Source: Lytechinus pictus (lineage: Eukaryota; Echinodermata; Echinoidea; Temnopleuroida; Toxopneustidae). From it: a stretch of 64,000 bases of DNA. Position 1 is the stretch's first letter. Every line of letters starts with the position of its first letter. Position numbers and translations under genes: made by a program. The stretch is from assembly GCF_037042905.1 (NCBI RefSeq), contig NC_087258.1, forward strand, positions 7,418,501 to 7,482,500. Reading direction: 5' to 3'. This document shows positions 36,740 to 48,800 of this stretch, in pieces. The notes beneath the pieces are model-generated. The model searched no databases. It saw nothing but the letters and a program-made list of their open reading frames with translations, and was not told the origin of the DNA.

Positions 36740-39700
36740 TGTTGATTGCATTGAATCTCTACAAATTGTATTTATGTTTCTTATCACATTTTCCTTATAT
36801 ATAATCAGTTATGTCATAATTTTTACGCATTAATTATCATTCGTAGGCCTACCTACAAGTCGAAATATAAAAAAGGTGATCTCCTATATCACATTCTATT
36901 GTTAGAAACTGAGATCTAATGAGAATCTGATATATTCATGCTCCACATCTAGAAATGTGTAGTTTGAATTGAATTGAATTGAATTTGTTACCAAATATCA
37001 ATGTGGGGTACAATTACATGGAATAGTACATCACATATAAACAAAACATTTGGTAATTGGAGCTAACATAATAGCAACATGCTAATCGAGGTTAGCCCCA
37101 AATAATGTCATTATCATAGTTTAAACAATAATTTTAACTAAATCTCAATATTGTACATCAAATTCAGTACTATTTCTACTTATTACTGTTGCAGAAAATT
37201 GCGATCATTTTTAGTGAACATAATTACACTATTTACAAGAAAAAATATCTTAATTATTCACAAAATCTTTATATAGAATTATGTTTTTTCAGGCAGTATT
37301 TACCATACCAAATTAATTATAATCTTCCAGTACTAAATATCTTGCGACTGGGTGCAATCACCTCATTCACCTTAAGAACGCACATCAACTACATCACAAT
37401 AATTCACATTGGTTAAATGTAATCCCTACCTAGATTTGAAAAGGTTTCATTTTCATAAAATTGAATGAAGCAGTAATGGAAAGAGAGGAGTGGGGTGGAT
37501 TGGCAAATGGAGAGGAATGGAAGTTGAAAAGGGGGAAAGCGACAAAAGCATGTGGCAGTCATGAAAGCCTGTAAATTTGGTTATAATCGTGAGATGAAAA
37601 TGTTTCAATTAACTCCTAAAAATTTACCGTCTTTTAATGGAATATCGTTTTCGCATAATTAATTGTTTGCCAAATATTTAGATTCAGTGCGGGTCTTTGA
37701 ATTATTCCACGCTAATATTGTGCTGTGCTTATAATGCAACAGAGTTTGGATATGTACTTTCATTTTTCATATTGGTAGAAAAAACATTATTTTGTTGTTG
37801 CTTTTGTCTGCTAAAAACCTGTTTTTGCCAAGTTTGCATTTAAATTGAACATTATTATTGAAGACTTTATTTCCCAAAGGTTCTCAAGTCACCTTTTTAA
37901 AAATGAAATCTGGCTATTGGTGCAACAGTATTACAACCTTTTCGAGTCGACCTCAATTCAAGAGCGTGTAAAATAAATATCAATAGCTAAATCTAAAAAT
38001 CATTATACTTTATACAATTTTTATTTAGATTTGCAGAAAAAAGTGAAATAAGAGCCTTTTGGAAATAAACTCTTCAATTTCTATAAAAATGTTATTCAAA
38101 AATAATTTCTCTCTCTGTTATGTCTCTATCCGTGTGTCAATGTATTAATCTTTAATGAATCAATCTTAATCTGGTTCGACCTGTATTCTGAACTCTGATT
38201 TAACTATTAGTTAAAATATCAAAACTTTATGTTTCTAGTATGCTCTATTTCCGTACGGGAACTTTTGTATATCGCTCTAATTAAGCTATAGTTATTATTT
38301 TTTTTATTTAATTCTATTTCATTTCATTAATTGGTTTTGCAAGAGTCTTCATAAACAAAATCTTAACAATAACATACCTAAAATTTGACATCAAGATAAT
38401 GAACCAATAATTTCGTATATAAATCAACAAATATTTTTATACATAAATAAACAAGTTCAGTGACACTTTTTGTCAAACAATAAATAAGAGGGTGCAGGAG
38501 TGGTCACAAAATCATTTATCATTCTGAAATGATTTAAGTATTGTGCATACCACATAAAATGCTGAAACGAAATATCCATCGTCAAGGATTTCTGGCATGT
38601 TTGACTTCACATCACATACATGAATTTTTTTTTTTGGTTGTCAAATTTCTCGGGACCAAAATCAAAATGATCTCCTTTTTGTAGTAAATCCCCCTTTTTT
38701 GCTTGTCAAATTTACATCAGCATCCCCTGTAAAAAATCGAACCCAGGGCCCTGCCATGCTTTAGACAGAGTTCAGAATGTTGGTCACAAATTGATACAGA
38801 ATACGTTAAGTATGTTTACATATTTTGAATGTGCAGTATAATGATCATAGAGGGCGCTCTTTCAGTTTACATTTCTGAAGAGAGTATGTATTGTGCTCAG
38901 CTTGTGTATCAAGATGTTTTAGGCGTGATGATTGTATATGGGCAGTGTGTTTTCTATTTTGGTTAACGTACTTTCCTCAGCTATCCATTTTAACCATAGT
39001 ATTGCATGATATCTAATTCTCCCCTTCCCCATTTTTCTTTATGAGAAAAATGTGCATTCTCCTTGCATGTTGCACTTCATTTTCTTTCACGTAGCAAAAA
39101 TGAACTATCGAAATCACACCCCCTTTTCTACATTTTTTGTTCATTCTTATTACATTAGCAGTATTTTCTACTTCTGTGTCAGTTTATATTGTTCTAATTA
39201 ATAGTGACTCTTAATATATTTCTTTGCATGCTTAGATGTAGAAATTGTACTTGAGAATTAACAAAGTTTCATTACACTTAATTTTTCCTCTTGGACAATA
39301 GTTGCTATATTTAAAATGCAGTAATTTATGACAAAAAATTATATGGTTAAGGGGTGGAAAAATTATACGATAGATAAAATTATACTTAATCTTCTTTAAT
39401 GCTGCGGATAAGACCCAGATTTATATTGTGTTTTTGTAGCATTATTTATCCCGGTTTACGATTTTTAAACAAAAGTCTTCATAAGCAGACAACTTAGTTT
39501 GTTTTATATAACTTGTATTAAAGTTTATTTTCGTGTTTATGGCATTGTTGTAATTGCAAATTCAGAGAAATTTCGGAGCGTTTCACGAAGGTTTTTTTCA
39601 TTCCACCCGTTATAAGCTGCTGAAATAATTCTGAATGGCTGAGAGCAAAGCGATAATTGAAAATCACTGATGAAGACGCTTCATTTACACTCAATGAAAC

Positions 39701-39785
39701 TCTTCCCCTATACTGCGAAATTTGATACAGTATTGCAATAAAATCTAACTCGTTACACGATGATTTCTCGATTTCAATATTTCAG
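36740..39785. other. Between tail A and tail B exons: no exon recognised
   Basis: AT-rich. Short (GAATT)n near 36966-36986, and a repeat fragment at about 38625-38740 with GCTTGTCAAATTTACATCAG. No ectodomain exon seen. Confidence 0.5.
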
Positions 39786-40186
39786 TTGTGACGCCGCCTT
39801 ATGAAGGGAAACCTGGTTTATTAAAGGGCCTCCTAACGATGGCGATGCTGATCTGTTTCTGGGTGCTCGTCGTTCTCCTCTTCTGGAGGCAGTGGAAAAT
39901 AATCCGCCAGCTCGAGCCAACACAGGCTAGCCGGAGGTTCCAAATCGTCGACGACCACGAGGACGAAGCCGACACCAGCGGCCGCCGGAGCAGTGTATTC
40001 GTACCCTACGAACCGCATAACATCGAGTCCATACGCGTTGTGAAAAAGATGAAAGACAGCGTCATCAGCGGGGGAAGCCCGAAGCGCTCGTCTTTGAAAC
40101 CGGCATGGCCCGACATCGAAGAAGATGACGAGGAGGTCGAGGTCGAGTCTGATGATGGTGACGTGAAGTTATCGACACGGAGTTGA
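39786..40186 (+). CDS. Alternative terminal exon: transmembrane helix plus acidic cytoplasmic tail (tail B)
   Basis: Acceptor TTTCAG ends at 39785 and the exon opens in phase 1, the same phase as the FN3 donor and the tail A acceptor. It encodes 132 residues and a TGA stop: a short extracellular stub (VTPPYEGKPGLLK), a helix at about residues 14-33 (GLLTMAMLICFWVLVVLLFW), a basic juxtamembrane segment (RQWKIIRQL), then an acidic, serine-rich tail with SGRRSSVFVPYEP and a Glu/Asp run near the end. The C-terminus, STRS, is not an obvious PDZ ligand. There is no catalytic domain. Between the tail A stop and this exon no further ectodomain exon was recognised, which favours an alternative 3' end of the same gene. 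A remnant of a duplicated gene cannot be excluded. Confidence 0.65.
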
Positions 40187-40728
40187 TTGATTTATAGTGG
40201 GCTTCTATAACTGATATGTAAACGGAGTCCACGAAGCTTGTCTTGATTGTTTTTACTGAATGTCTGTACTGAGAGACTGATACGGAACATGCCTGTCTGA
40301 ATTTCTACCAATGTACAGCACCTTAGCTAATACTCTAATGTTATGCATCTCCTATGGTGTAATAGTTTTAATTGGTGACTCTAAAGATATCATGAGGTTC
40401 CCCCGCAATAGCAACAATTTTGTGGAATAAGTGCCAAATATTTTAGACTAAAACATTGCCTATTCTATTACGGTAACGATTGGCGACCTTAGAAATTTCA
40501 TGAGGATCGCCTGACGTAGCAACAATGTGATCTGGTATTGGGAACCATAACCAATTATGTTAAAATCTATCTATGATGATAAACATTAATTTTGCGACCA
40601 TGAAGGTAACGTAAGTGATAGAGACAATTTACCACAATTTGTACTATTTGGTTCGTAAACATACAGAAATACTTTCCAAATATATATTTTTTTCAGAAAA
40701 TTCTTCCAATCGGAGTATTTTTTAGGAG

Positions 40729-40739
40729 AATAAAATAAA
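40729..40739 (+). terminator. Overlapping AATAAA signals after tail B
   Basis: Two overlapping AATAAA hexamers (40729-40734 and 40734-40739) about 545 bp after the tail B stop, followed by TTGGTGT. Plausible poly(A) site for a tail B transcript. Confidence 0.45.
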
Positions 40740-41200
40740 CTTGGTGTAAAATCAAGGAATAGATGACATCTCTACTTCGTCTTAAAACAGAAAAAAGATA
40801 TGCTGAGTTGTGTTTTCAGGTTAATGATGATGATAACAATGAATTGTATTAACAAAGCACTTTTATCAAACGTTTCAAATGGCTTCACAATAAAAAAAAT
40901 GATTTGATAAATACTAATTTTATATGGCAAACCTGTGGATTAAGGAAAAATAACAATAATATGGCAACTTAAAAACAGCAACAAAATTAACTGCTATCCA
41001 TAATTATGAACATATGCATTTTCGGTACAATTTTGAAGGATGAGAGAGAAATGAACTAAAGAATATTATCAGTATTTCTATCATGTATACTGTATATTGT
41101 AACTTTGTGAGATCGGCAACTTGCAGGTCCAACATTTTCAGGAAGGCCTATAGGAGACCCGAACCCTCGGCCCAGATTGTGCCTGGTTTCTCTAAACCAA

Positions 41201-41315
41201 TGCCACTCAAGCCGGCGAAACTGATTCCAGACTGACTAAAACTCTTTAGTTAATTCCAATGATACTAGAATATCATAGGTCGATTTAGAATCGGTTTTGT
41301 TGGTGTATATACTGT
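41201..41315. mobile_element. CACACCAACGAAACC family, copy C
   Basis: GCCGGCGAAACTGATTCCAG at the left and TTTAGAATCGGTTTTGTTGG at the right are inverted. Core TTAATTCCAATGATACTAG with CATAGGTCG. Confidence 0.55.
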
Positions 41316-41370
41316 GGCATTATGGATTTTTGACTGAGGTGTCCTGCTTTGCCGCTTTGTCGGGCAGGGC

Positions 41371-41401
41371 ATTACTCACAATGCCCGGCATTGTGAGTAA
41401 T
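41371..41401. other. Perfect 14-bp hairpin with 3-base loop
   Basis: ATTACTCACAATGC, loop CCG, then GCATTGTGAGTAAT. Confidence 0.8.
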
Positions 41402-42113
41402 CAGTCTGAGACGCCCTCAGATGTCGGTCTTACAGCATGAGATCAGGCGCCGCACTAGGCCTACATTGGAGCAGGGATGAACGCAGTGATGAAAATAATA
41501 GGAAGAGAAAAAAAGGAAACGGGGAAGGGAAAGAAGACAAAGAGTGAAATAAAAAAAATACACACCTTTTAGGTCCTTCCTTTCTCCGTTAAAGGGCAGC
41601 TTTAGATCTGCGATGCAACTTCCTTGGCGCGATTGATTAAAAAAAAAGTTATACGCTTTCGCAGAACATGCTCATTCGTCGTGTGCTTGCGTGTAACACT
41701 ACTTTTGGCCAATCAAGTTCGTCACAGAAATTGATTCGAAAGTTTCCATGTATGAACTGGTACCACCCTGGCATGAGCAGAAGAAAGACACAGTGAGCGA
41801 GACAACCTTATTGGCGCTCAAGGCCCGGGCTGTTTTCCATCAGATATTCAGGAGGATATGTAACCATGGTCATGGAATGACCTCCGCCATTTATTGTTTT
41901 ATTGATTGACCATTCACCTTGTTTATGTATATAGAGAGAAATACTTTACATTCTTTTATACATTATTGTATTGCTCATTTTTTGTTACTTTCGATTTTGA
42001 TAAAATATTTTGTTTTGCGCTTTGTGATCTCAAACATTATATTTTTGTTTAATGTTATCCAAAGTCTGTGATACATATTGAAAATAAATTATTTTTCAAC
42101 TAAAGTTTATGCT

Positions 42114-42216
42114 ACAGTCACACAAAATAAACTGATTCCTGGCCGATCAATGCAGATAATACGTTATTTTCAATGGCATATCATTGGTCGGTTTGGAGCC
42201 CGTTTCGTTGGTGTGA
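42114..42216. mobile_element. CACACCAACGAAACC family, copy D
   Basis: ACAGTCACACAAAATAAACTG at the left, GAGCCCGTTTCGTTGGTGTGA at the right. Core CCGATCAATGCAGATAATACG, TTATTTTCAATGG and CATTGGTCGG. Confidence 0.65.
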
Positions 42217-42304
42217 TGGGTGTGTCCTGTTATGACCACAATACACTGACAATGCAAAAAAATTGTCTTCTGTTGCACATGCATTCGCGCATAAGAAGTT
42301 TAAC

Positions 42305-42592
42305 CTGGGCCCCGTCTTACAAAGAGTTACGATTGATCCGATCAACCTCAACTATGTTTTGAAATCCATCATTGTCACAATTTATCCTCTAGAAAATTTG
42401 CACAATGTCCTTTGTAAACGAAGAGGAGCACACTGAATTTTCATGAAAACGATGAATGTATGAATATACATTATATCTAGAAAATATTTTGAACAAACAT
42501 GCATTTTAGATGTTGACGTTGATGGATGTTGATGGTTTTCCATAGTTGTGGTTGATTGGATCAATCGCAACTCTTTGTAAGACGGGGCCCAG
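42305..42592. mobile_element. 288-bp MITE (CTGGGCCCCGTCTTACAAAG ends)
   Basis: CTGGGCCCCGTCTTACAAAG with AGTTACGATTGATC continuing at the left, mirrored on the right up to 42592 with few mismatches over about 50 bp. The middle is AT-rich and non-coding. Confidence 0.8.
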
Positions 42593-43719
42593 ATGGTAGA
42601 AAAAAAAACCATTCTGAATCCAATAAAAGTAAAGCATATGATGATTGTGATCTATAGTATATCATATTGATATAAGTACACCAATCGTCGATGAATACAC
42701 CTATATCATGTATATTTTGAAATAAAACACAAATGTAGATCGTCTATTCCTTTTAATTTTGCACATTCCCACATGGTCGTATTATTATTTACGTATAAAC
42801 GAGGCTATACTCTTTCAACGATTTATGAAAGGATAATTTCTTTTTATTAATTTTAACAAACGAAGATGACAAAACTATAACAAAATTAATGCAATATATA
42901 GTTATAAACTTGCACAATATAAAAGCAGCGAGAACATGATTTTAATCTAGGTTGCATGAAGCCATTGATATAGATTTCCTTTAAGTAAAATAATCATTCA
43001 TAGAAACATGGTAAATGCAGTCTCAGTATAAATAGAGAAAAGGTTGAATATGTTCTAATCATAATGATTCGGTAATATCTTTTGAAACATGTGTCGTTTT
43101 AACATCCATTTATGTCAGGTGTTTTTTTTTTTTAATAATAATTATGTTAATTCGAGCGATGGAAATTATATCATTAGATGTAAAATAATTCACTTCATAA
43201 TGATAATGACTGCTATGAATAACGTTTTGTAAAATTTTTCTACCAATAGACTCGCAGTACAACTTCTACTGCCATGACTGTACGAGATTCTGACTGACTA
43301 TCGTAGTGTTGATTGTGACGTATTGAATGATATTTTTTTTTGCTCAGTACATTCAGAATACGACTTTATGGCTCATAGCAAGAGTATGATGATATAATGA
43401 TTAAGTGCCTATGCATCATTTGAATTGTTTTTGTCACTTTTTATTATGTATGATTTATTGAATTAATCTAAGCACATCATGAATATTAGTGTTCGGTAGA
43501 TATTGCACTGTTCTGATGTACAAGGTTCGCACAAAGTTCCAAGTGTTTTTTTTAATAAAATGTAGGGAGATGCTATACCCCCTATACCCTACACTATCGC
43601 ATTCTGCTTCAAAAGTTCACTAAAATCCTTTCCCATATTATTGAATCCTTCGCGTTTTGTTTCCTTTATATAAGATGCATAATTACAGCTGATTTTCTTA
43701 AGTCATAGATTTGTGTCAT

Positions 43720-44153
43720 TAGCGCGTTTTCGCCCAGCGTCGTACGACGTAGAACGTAAGGGTCGTGTGCAAAAATCGCCAACTTCCATGGAAACAGAGG
43801 CCCGAGCGTTCTTGAGCTCAAATCACGGACGGTTCTTCCGCAAATTAGCGGGCGTCCGCATTAGAACGTAGGATTTGTCAACAGCCGTCAACAGCCAATC
43901 AGATCGCTTGTAGAGCGAGCAAGCTGAGCCGATCAAATCGAGCGCGCGCCGACAGCCAGTTCATAGAGCGCGGGCGCGGGATTTTCCCTAGTAGTGGTGA
44001 CGTCATGCAGTCTACGTACTTCCGGTCGATCCGGCCGCGTTCAGCGATTTGCGAAACTGCTTACAAGCGAGAGTTGAGCGCGACGGACGCACGAACCAAG
44101 AGATCGTTCTACGTCGTAGATAGCGTCGTACGACGCTGGGCGAAAACGCGCTA
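43720..44153. mobile_element. CpG-rich inverted-repeat element (TAGCGCGTTTTCGCCCAGCG ends)
   Basis: Perfect terminal match TAGCGCGTTTTCGCCCAGCG with TCGTACGACG continuing on both sides; ACGACGTAGAACG is also mirrored. TA flanks suggest Tc1/mariner-type insertion. The interior is strikingly CpG-rich for this window. Frames at 44005-44355 on either strand overlap the palindrome and are not taken as genes. Confidence 0.75.
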
Positions 44154-45058
44154 CTACCATGGCCAACCCGAACGATTTGCGATAGATGCAAAACATCGAA
44201 AATGCACCATTTTTGGGCTTAAAAAGTTCGCCCTCCGAACTTTTGCGGGGGTTTCGAAGCATGGCCAATTGATCGCTTTTACTTTGGAAGAATTTCAAAC
44301 AGGTTAGAACTTTTTGAGGCACGGTTCCTGCATCTCTAAAAAAAACAAATAACACATCCGAACATCCGCTCTAGTTTGGCGATTTTTTCAACGCAAATGT
44401 ACATATATCATTTATATATTTTTTGGTATTTGAATCATTTGCAAAAAGTCCGCGTGCCCATGATGATGATAACCGCACTACACCTACACAATTATACGTT
44501 GATTTCTCACAGTAGTAACAGTTATTGGTAATAATGGTGATAATGGATTTTTTTATATTAATAATGGAAATTATTTTGTGATGCAAGTGTAATTTTCTTG
44601 ATTTGCTGGAAATTAATAACATATTTTTTTTCCGTATGTTTTACCAATGTAGGCCTAATCATTACAGCACTACATACAAACTGCTTAATTTTATGCTCAA
44701 ATAGAAAACAAGTACTACAGTTTGGAAAAATAAATATCTACGTAAATTATCCATTATCGGAATTTGGAAACGTTTCCGTTGTAATGATTTATTAATTTGA
44801 CGATCGATCGTTGGTGTGTGATGGTGATCTAACAGCCAAAAACCATGTTGCAATATCCATGAAGATAATAATACTCCTGTTTTGAAGTCATGATGTCTAA
44901 TAATAGCAATAAAAAAAAATTATAGTAAAGTGTAAAAATCATCAAATTCCACCAAAGCCATGGAAGTTTAGCAATACAACGCAGAGACTTTGTACAATCG
45001 TGAAGCTACTTATACTTATACATTGGGAAATTTTGAAGGTGAATTTAGCACAAAAGTT

Positions 45059-45360
45059 TACTCTTTAAATGCAAGAGCTAATCTGATCCCTGATCACACT
45101 CCTCTCAGAGTGAGATGAGGGTGAGGGACCACTCCTGATGGAATGAGATTTCAATCTTTCAAGAGTGAATTTTTACCTTTTTTTTTTTTTTTTTTTTTTT
45201 TTTAGAGTGATAGTGTAAATAAGATGCACACTTTCAATCCAAAAAGGGTTTAATTCACTCTTGAAAGATTAAAATCTCATTCCATCAGGACTGGTCCCTC
45301 ATCTCACTCTGAGAGGAAAGTAATTAGGGATCAGATTATCTTCTTTGCATTTAGAGAGTA
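45059..45360. mobile_element. 302-bp foldback MITE with poly(T) centre
   Basis: Arms of about 115 bp: TACTCTTTAAATGCAA, TCTGATCCCTGAT, CCTCTCAGAGTGAGATGAGG and TCTTTCAAGAGTGAAT at the left, mirrored at the right. The centre holds about 24 T in a row. Confidence 0.8.
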
Positions 45361-46599
45361 GGATTGCACTCATTATAGTGTTGTTTGAATCATTTTAGAC
45401 AAGCAGCACTATTATCTAAAAACAACATTTTATCTTATTTGTCGTTAAAGGCATTTTGAACATGTTGCAGTAAATTAAACATTGAAAAGGAACATTTAAT
45501 CACAAGGCACAATTCAGTCGATAATAACTCGAAGTTAGCACACAAATTATTGATAAACTAAAATATTTAGATAATTCATAAACGTTTTCTATATTATTTT
45601 TCACGACATCACTGTAACTATATATATATATATATTTTTTTTTTGGCTAAAATAATAAAGAACACAACAATGAAATTATAACATGCGAAACCTTTGACAC
45701 AGCACGACTTGAAAAGGGTATCAATATCAACAACCTGAAACCTTGTCGAAATAGGTCAATGCATTTATGATTATTGATGAAAATACAAAATAAAAACGAG
45801 ATATAAAAGAGGCATAATTCATACTTCCGTACATAACATATTCCATCCTCCTTCAATCTATACATAATAATATTCAGTGTACCTACATGTATTTTCTGAG
45901 CTATTCAGGAAAACAAATATACATTGGAAATTACAAATTGAAATGCATTTTGCATAATTTACAAATTTTATGTGAGGTTCGTGTCAGACATGAATCGAAA
46001 TATGCATACAATCTTATTGAATATGTCCATCACTATACTTATGAGAATGGAATGTTAGTGAACTACCATATCCTCCGAAAATCAATGTTTCAGATGTTTT
46101 TTGCTGTTTGTACAATTTTGTATAAATCGTAATCATCTAGTTGTGATTTATATAAATGATGCGAATATTAGGATGTTGTTTCGTGTACCTAATTGTGGTA
46201 CATGCATATTCACTCGCTATTATTGCATCATTGATAAACAGAGAGACTCGTTGAAGGTGAATGATTTATTTTGTTTTGATTTTTTGTTTTATTTTACACA
46301 ACATTTTCATTGACAGATATACCATAACTCTGGATATCTTTGATTTTTTTATGGTGGAATTTAGACCGAGTTTGTTACATAAATTATGTCGTTTTTAGAA
46401 TGATCTATTTGAAAAAAAATCTGTACAGTGCATGTCTTCGTACTTTTGTTTGTACTACGTGATTTGTTAATAATTCCTCATTCTGAAAATACTTGATTTA
46501 TAAATCTAGTTTGTAATAAATAATCAATTTTAAGAAAACGGACGAAATATTCTCGAGTCCATTCTTTAAATTTCTTTAAAAGCAATATTCCATGTATTC

Positions 46600-46746
46600 T
46601 GGGAGAGAGAGAGAGAGAATATGAGAAAATACAAAGAAAAGAAATAAAACAAGGTATACGGGGGAGAAAGGGTTAACTGAAAAAAAAGTAATGAAGAAGA
46701 GATAGAGAAGTGAGAGAGAAAGAGAGAGAGAGAGAGAGAGACAGGG
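46600..46746. repeat. (GA)n-rich region
   Basis: Two GA runs (about 46602-46618 and 46712-46740) in a purine-rich segment. Overlapping minus-strand Ser/Leu frames are artefacts. Confidence 0.85.
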
Positions 46747-46812
46747 GGAGATAGAACCCACCACCTTTCTCTTTTTTTTATCAATTTGTTTTTAACTTGG
46801 GGGGAAATGTCA

Positions 46813-47009
46813 CACTCTTAAAAATGTTGGCCAACATACTGTCCACACAGCAATTGGTTAAAACTTATCAAATTCTGGGTAATTTTAAACCAATATTGTG
46901 TGCTTTGGGTGAAAACTACACAGTATTGGTTGAAAACTACCCAGAGTTGGATATTTTATTTTAAACCAATTGTTGTGTGGACAGTATGTTGCCCAACATT
47001 TTAAGAGTG
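46813..47009. mobile_element. 197-bp MITE (CACTCTTAAAA ends)
   Basis: CACTCTTAAAAATGTTGGCC followed by AACATACTGTCCACACA at the left is mirrored at the right. The interior has ACCAATATTGTGT and mirrored ACACAGTATTGGT. Confidence 0.8.
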
Positions 47010-47409
47010 ATATAGGGTGGTTGCACTATGTAGCCCCCATTCCCTGGCCCTGTCCCCGATCGCTGTCGTGGCAGTTTGCACATGATAAGATATAAAAAAT
47101 GTGGTTTAAGGGGTAACATATTATATTGATATTGAACAAATATTTGATTTTGCTTTTCAAGAGATTAAGTTCAAGGGAATCCAGTTGAAGGTTATGGCTA
47201 AAACAATAAACAAGGGATTATCCCCCTGTCCTTGTTTTAAGTATCAGGGAATGATAATCGACATTCGGCCTTTTTAAAGCAAATATGATTCATAGAATAT
47301 TTGCTTGAGCAGAGAACTGTTTCGAGAAATTCACCAAAGTCTTTTCAAAATAAGAAAGTTTTGACATTGAAACCTTCGATTCATTCCACAAAACAGTTAT
47401 ATCAACCAA

Positions 47410-47804
47410 GGGCGGAAATCTCTCCCCAAAGGAAGGGGGGGGGGGGGGCCAGGGGCTGGAAAATTTGACAAGCCCCCCCCCCCAGAAAAAAGGTTATCAC
47501 CCCAAATGTAAGGTCATTTAGACAATAATAAATTTGACAAGCAAAAACAAAAAAATAAAAAAGGTAATAACCCAAAAAAGTAAGGTCATTTCGACCAAAA
47601 TGACAAGCAAAAAAATAAGAAAAAGAAAAGAAAGGTAATCACCCAAAAAGTAAGGTCATCTCGTCCAAAATACATTATTTATTCCGATTTTGAATGATGT
47701 TTTTCTTTCCGTCAATAAAAGACCAAAAATAGTAGGGGGACATTTGATATTGTGTTCCCCTACTATTTTGGGTAGGGGGACGCGCCCCCCTGGGATTTCC
47801 GCCC
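47410..47804. mobile_element. Short inverted-repeat element, copy 2 (GGGCGGAA family)
   Basis: Perfect 11-bp terminal inverted repeats GGGCGGAAATC / GATTTCCGCCC. The interior phrase (ACAAGCAAAAA, TCACCCAAAAAGTAAGGTCA) is present three times, against two in the copy at 1552-1853. A G-tract and a C-tract lie near the left end. Confidence 0.75.
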
Positions 47805-48679
47805 ATGCTATTAACTACACATGAATTTTGGGATATTGATGAATTCACTAAATTTTCCTTTTGTTTTATGTATGAAATATGACATTTTTTCAATTATTAC
47901 CTAAAGGCTAATCATAATAAAAAACCCCACTTACTTGATTCCCCCATGTACATAAACTACACAAAAAGATAATAAAATATGATTAGTAGTAACAAACATA
48001 ATGGGTTTGTGACTACTAAACCATTTTACCAAAATGTTTCTTACCCTATAACATGACGGTATCAAGCCATATTGACATTGATTACAGTCGTTACTCCTTT
48101 TCCATTTTTAGAATTCATATTGACATCAAACTTAAGCGATCAATGTTGCTGGACTCCGATGGCAAAGATATAAGTTATACGTTGTGAAGCCTACGATGTT
48201 AAAAACAATAAAAATATAAATATAAACAATCATTCTTGTGAGGACCAAACTCACTGGCATGACAGGTGTTGAAAATACACCAAAGATGAGTTGGAATATA
48301 ACATAACAACACCAATAAGACTGTTGAACTACATTTAACTTTAAAATGAGTATACTCTAAAATCGCAAATTATAAATCACGCAAGTAATCCATTCATGAT
48401 ACAGTTTTTATCATCATTTCATCAAATCGTTCAAGGATGCGACAGAAAGACCGGATTTGATGAGAAAGTTTGGGATGAAATATGACCTTCCTTTTCACAT
48501 TGTCTTTGCGATTGATTGAACATATCCTTCCGTTAATGATGTTATTTCACACATTGTTATCTCTTCTTGATAAAGGATTTTAGCTATTAAAACGAACACA
48601 TTGGATCTGTCCCAAAAATTACATCTTTTCTGAATATTATGTCAAAATCTATCACAATATTTGTTTTTTATGAAAAAAA

Positions 48680-48800
48680 ATGTAGAAATTTTTGCTCGAT
48701 CGCTTCGCTCGCCCCTTTTTTACAATAAATTTTGCCCGACACGGCATATCTCGCCCCCTCATTTTTTGGGGGGCTCGTTTCGCCACTGGGCGAAAAAGGG
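48680..48800. repeat. Dispersed-repeat fragment with CGATCGCTTCGCTCGCCCC
   Basis: GCTCGATCGCTTCGCTCGCC, TATCTCGCCCC and GGGGGCTCGTTTCGCC recur as related short blocks. Looks like a piece of a dispersed repeat; borders are not clear. Confidence 0.35.

Noticed and set aside
44005..44355. Frames of about 100 codons on both strands
   Set aside because: They start inside the CpG-rich inverted-repeat element; openness on both strands follows from its base composition.
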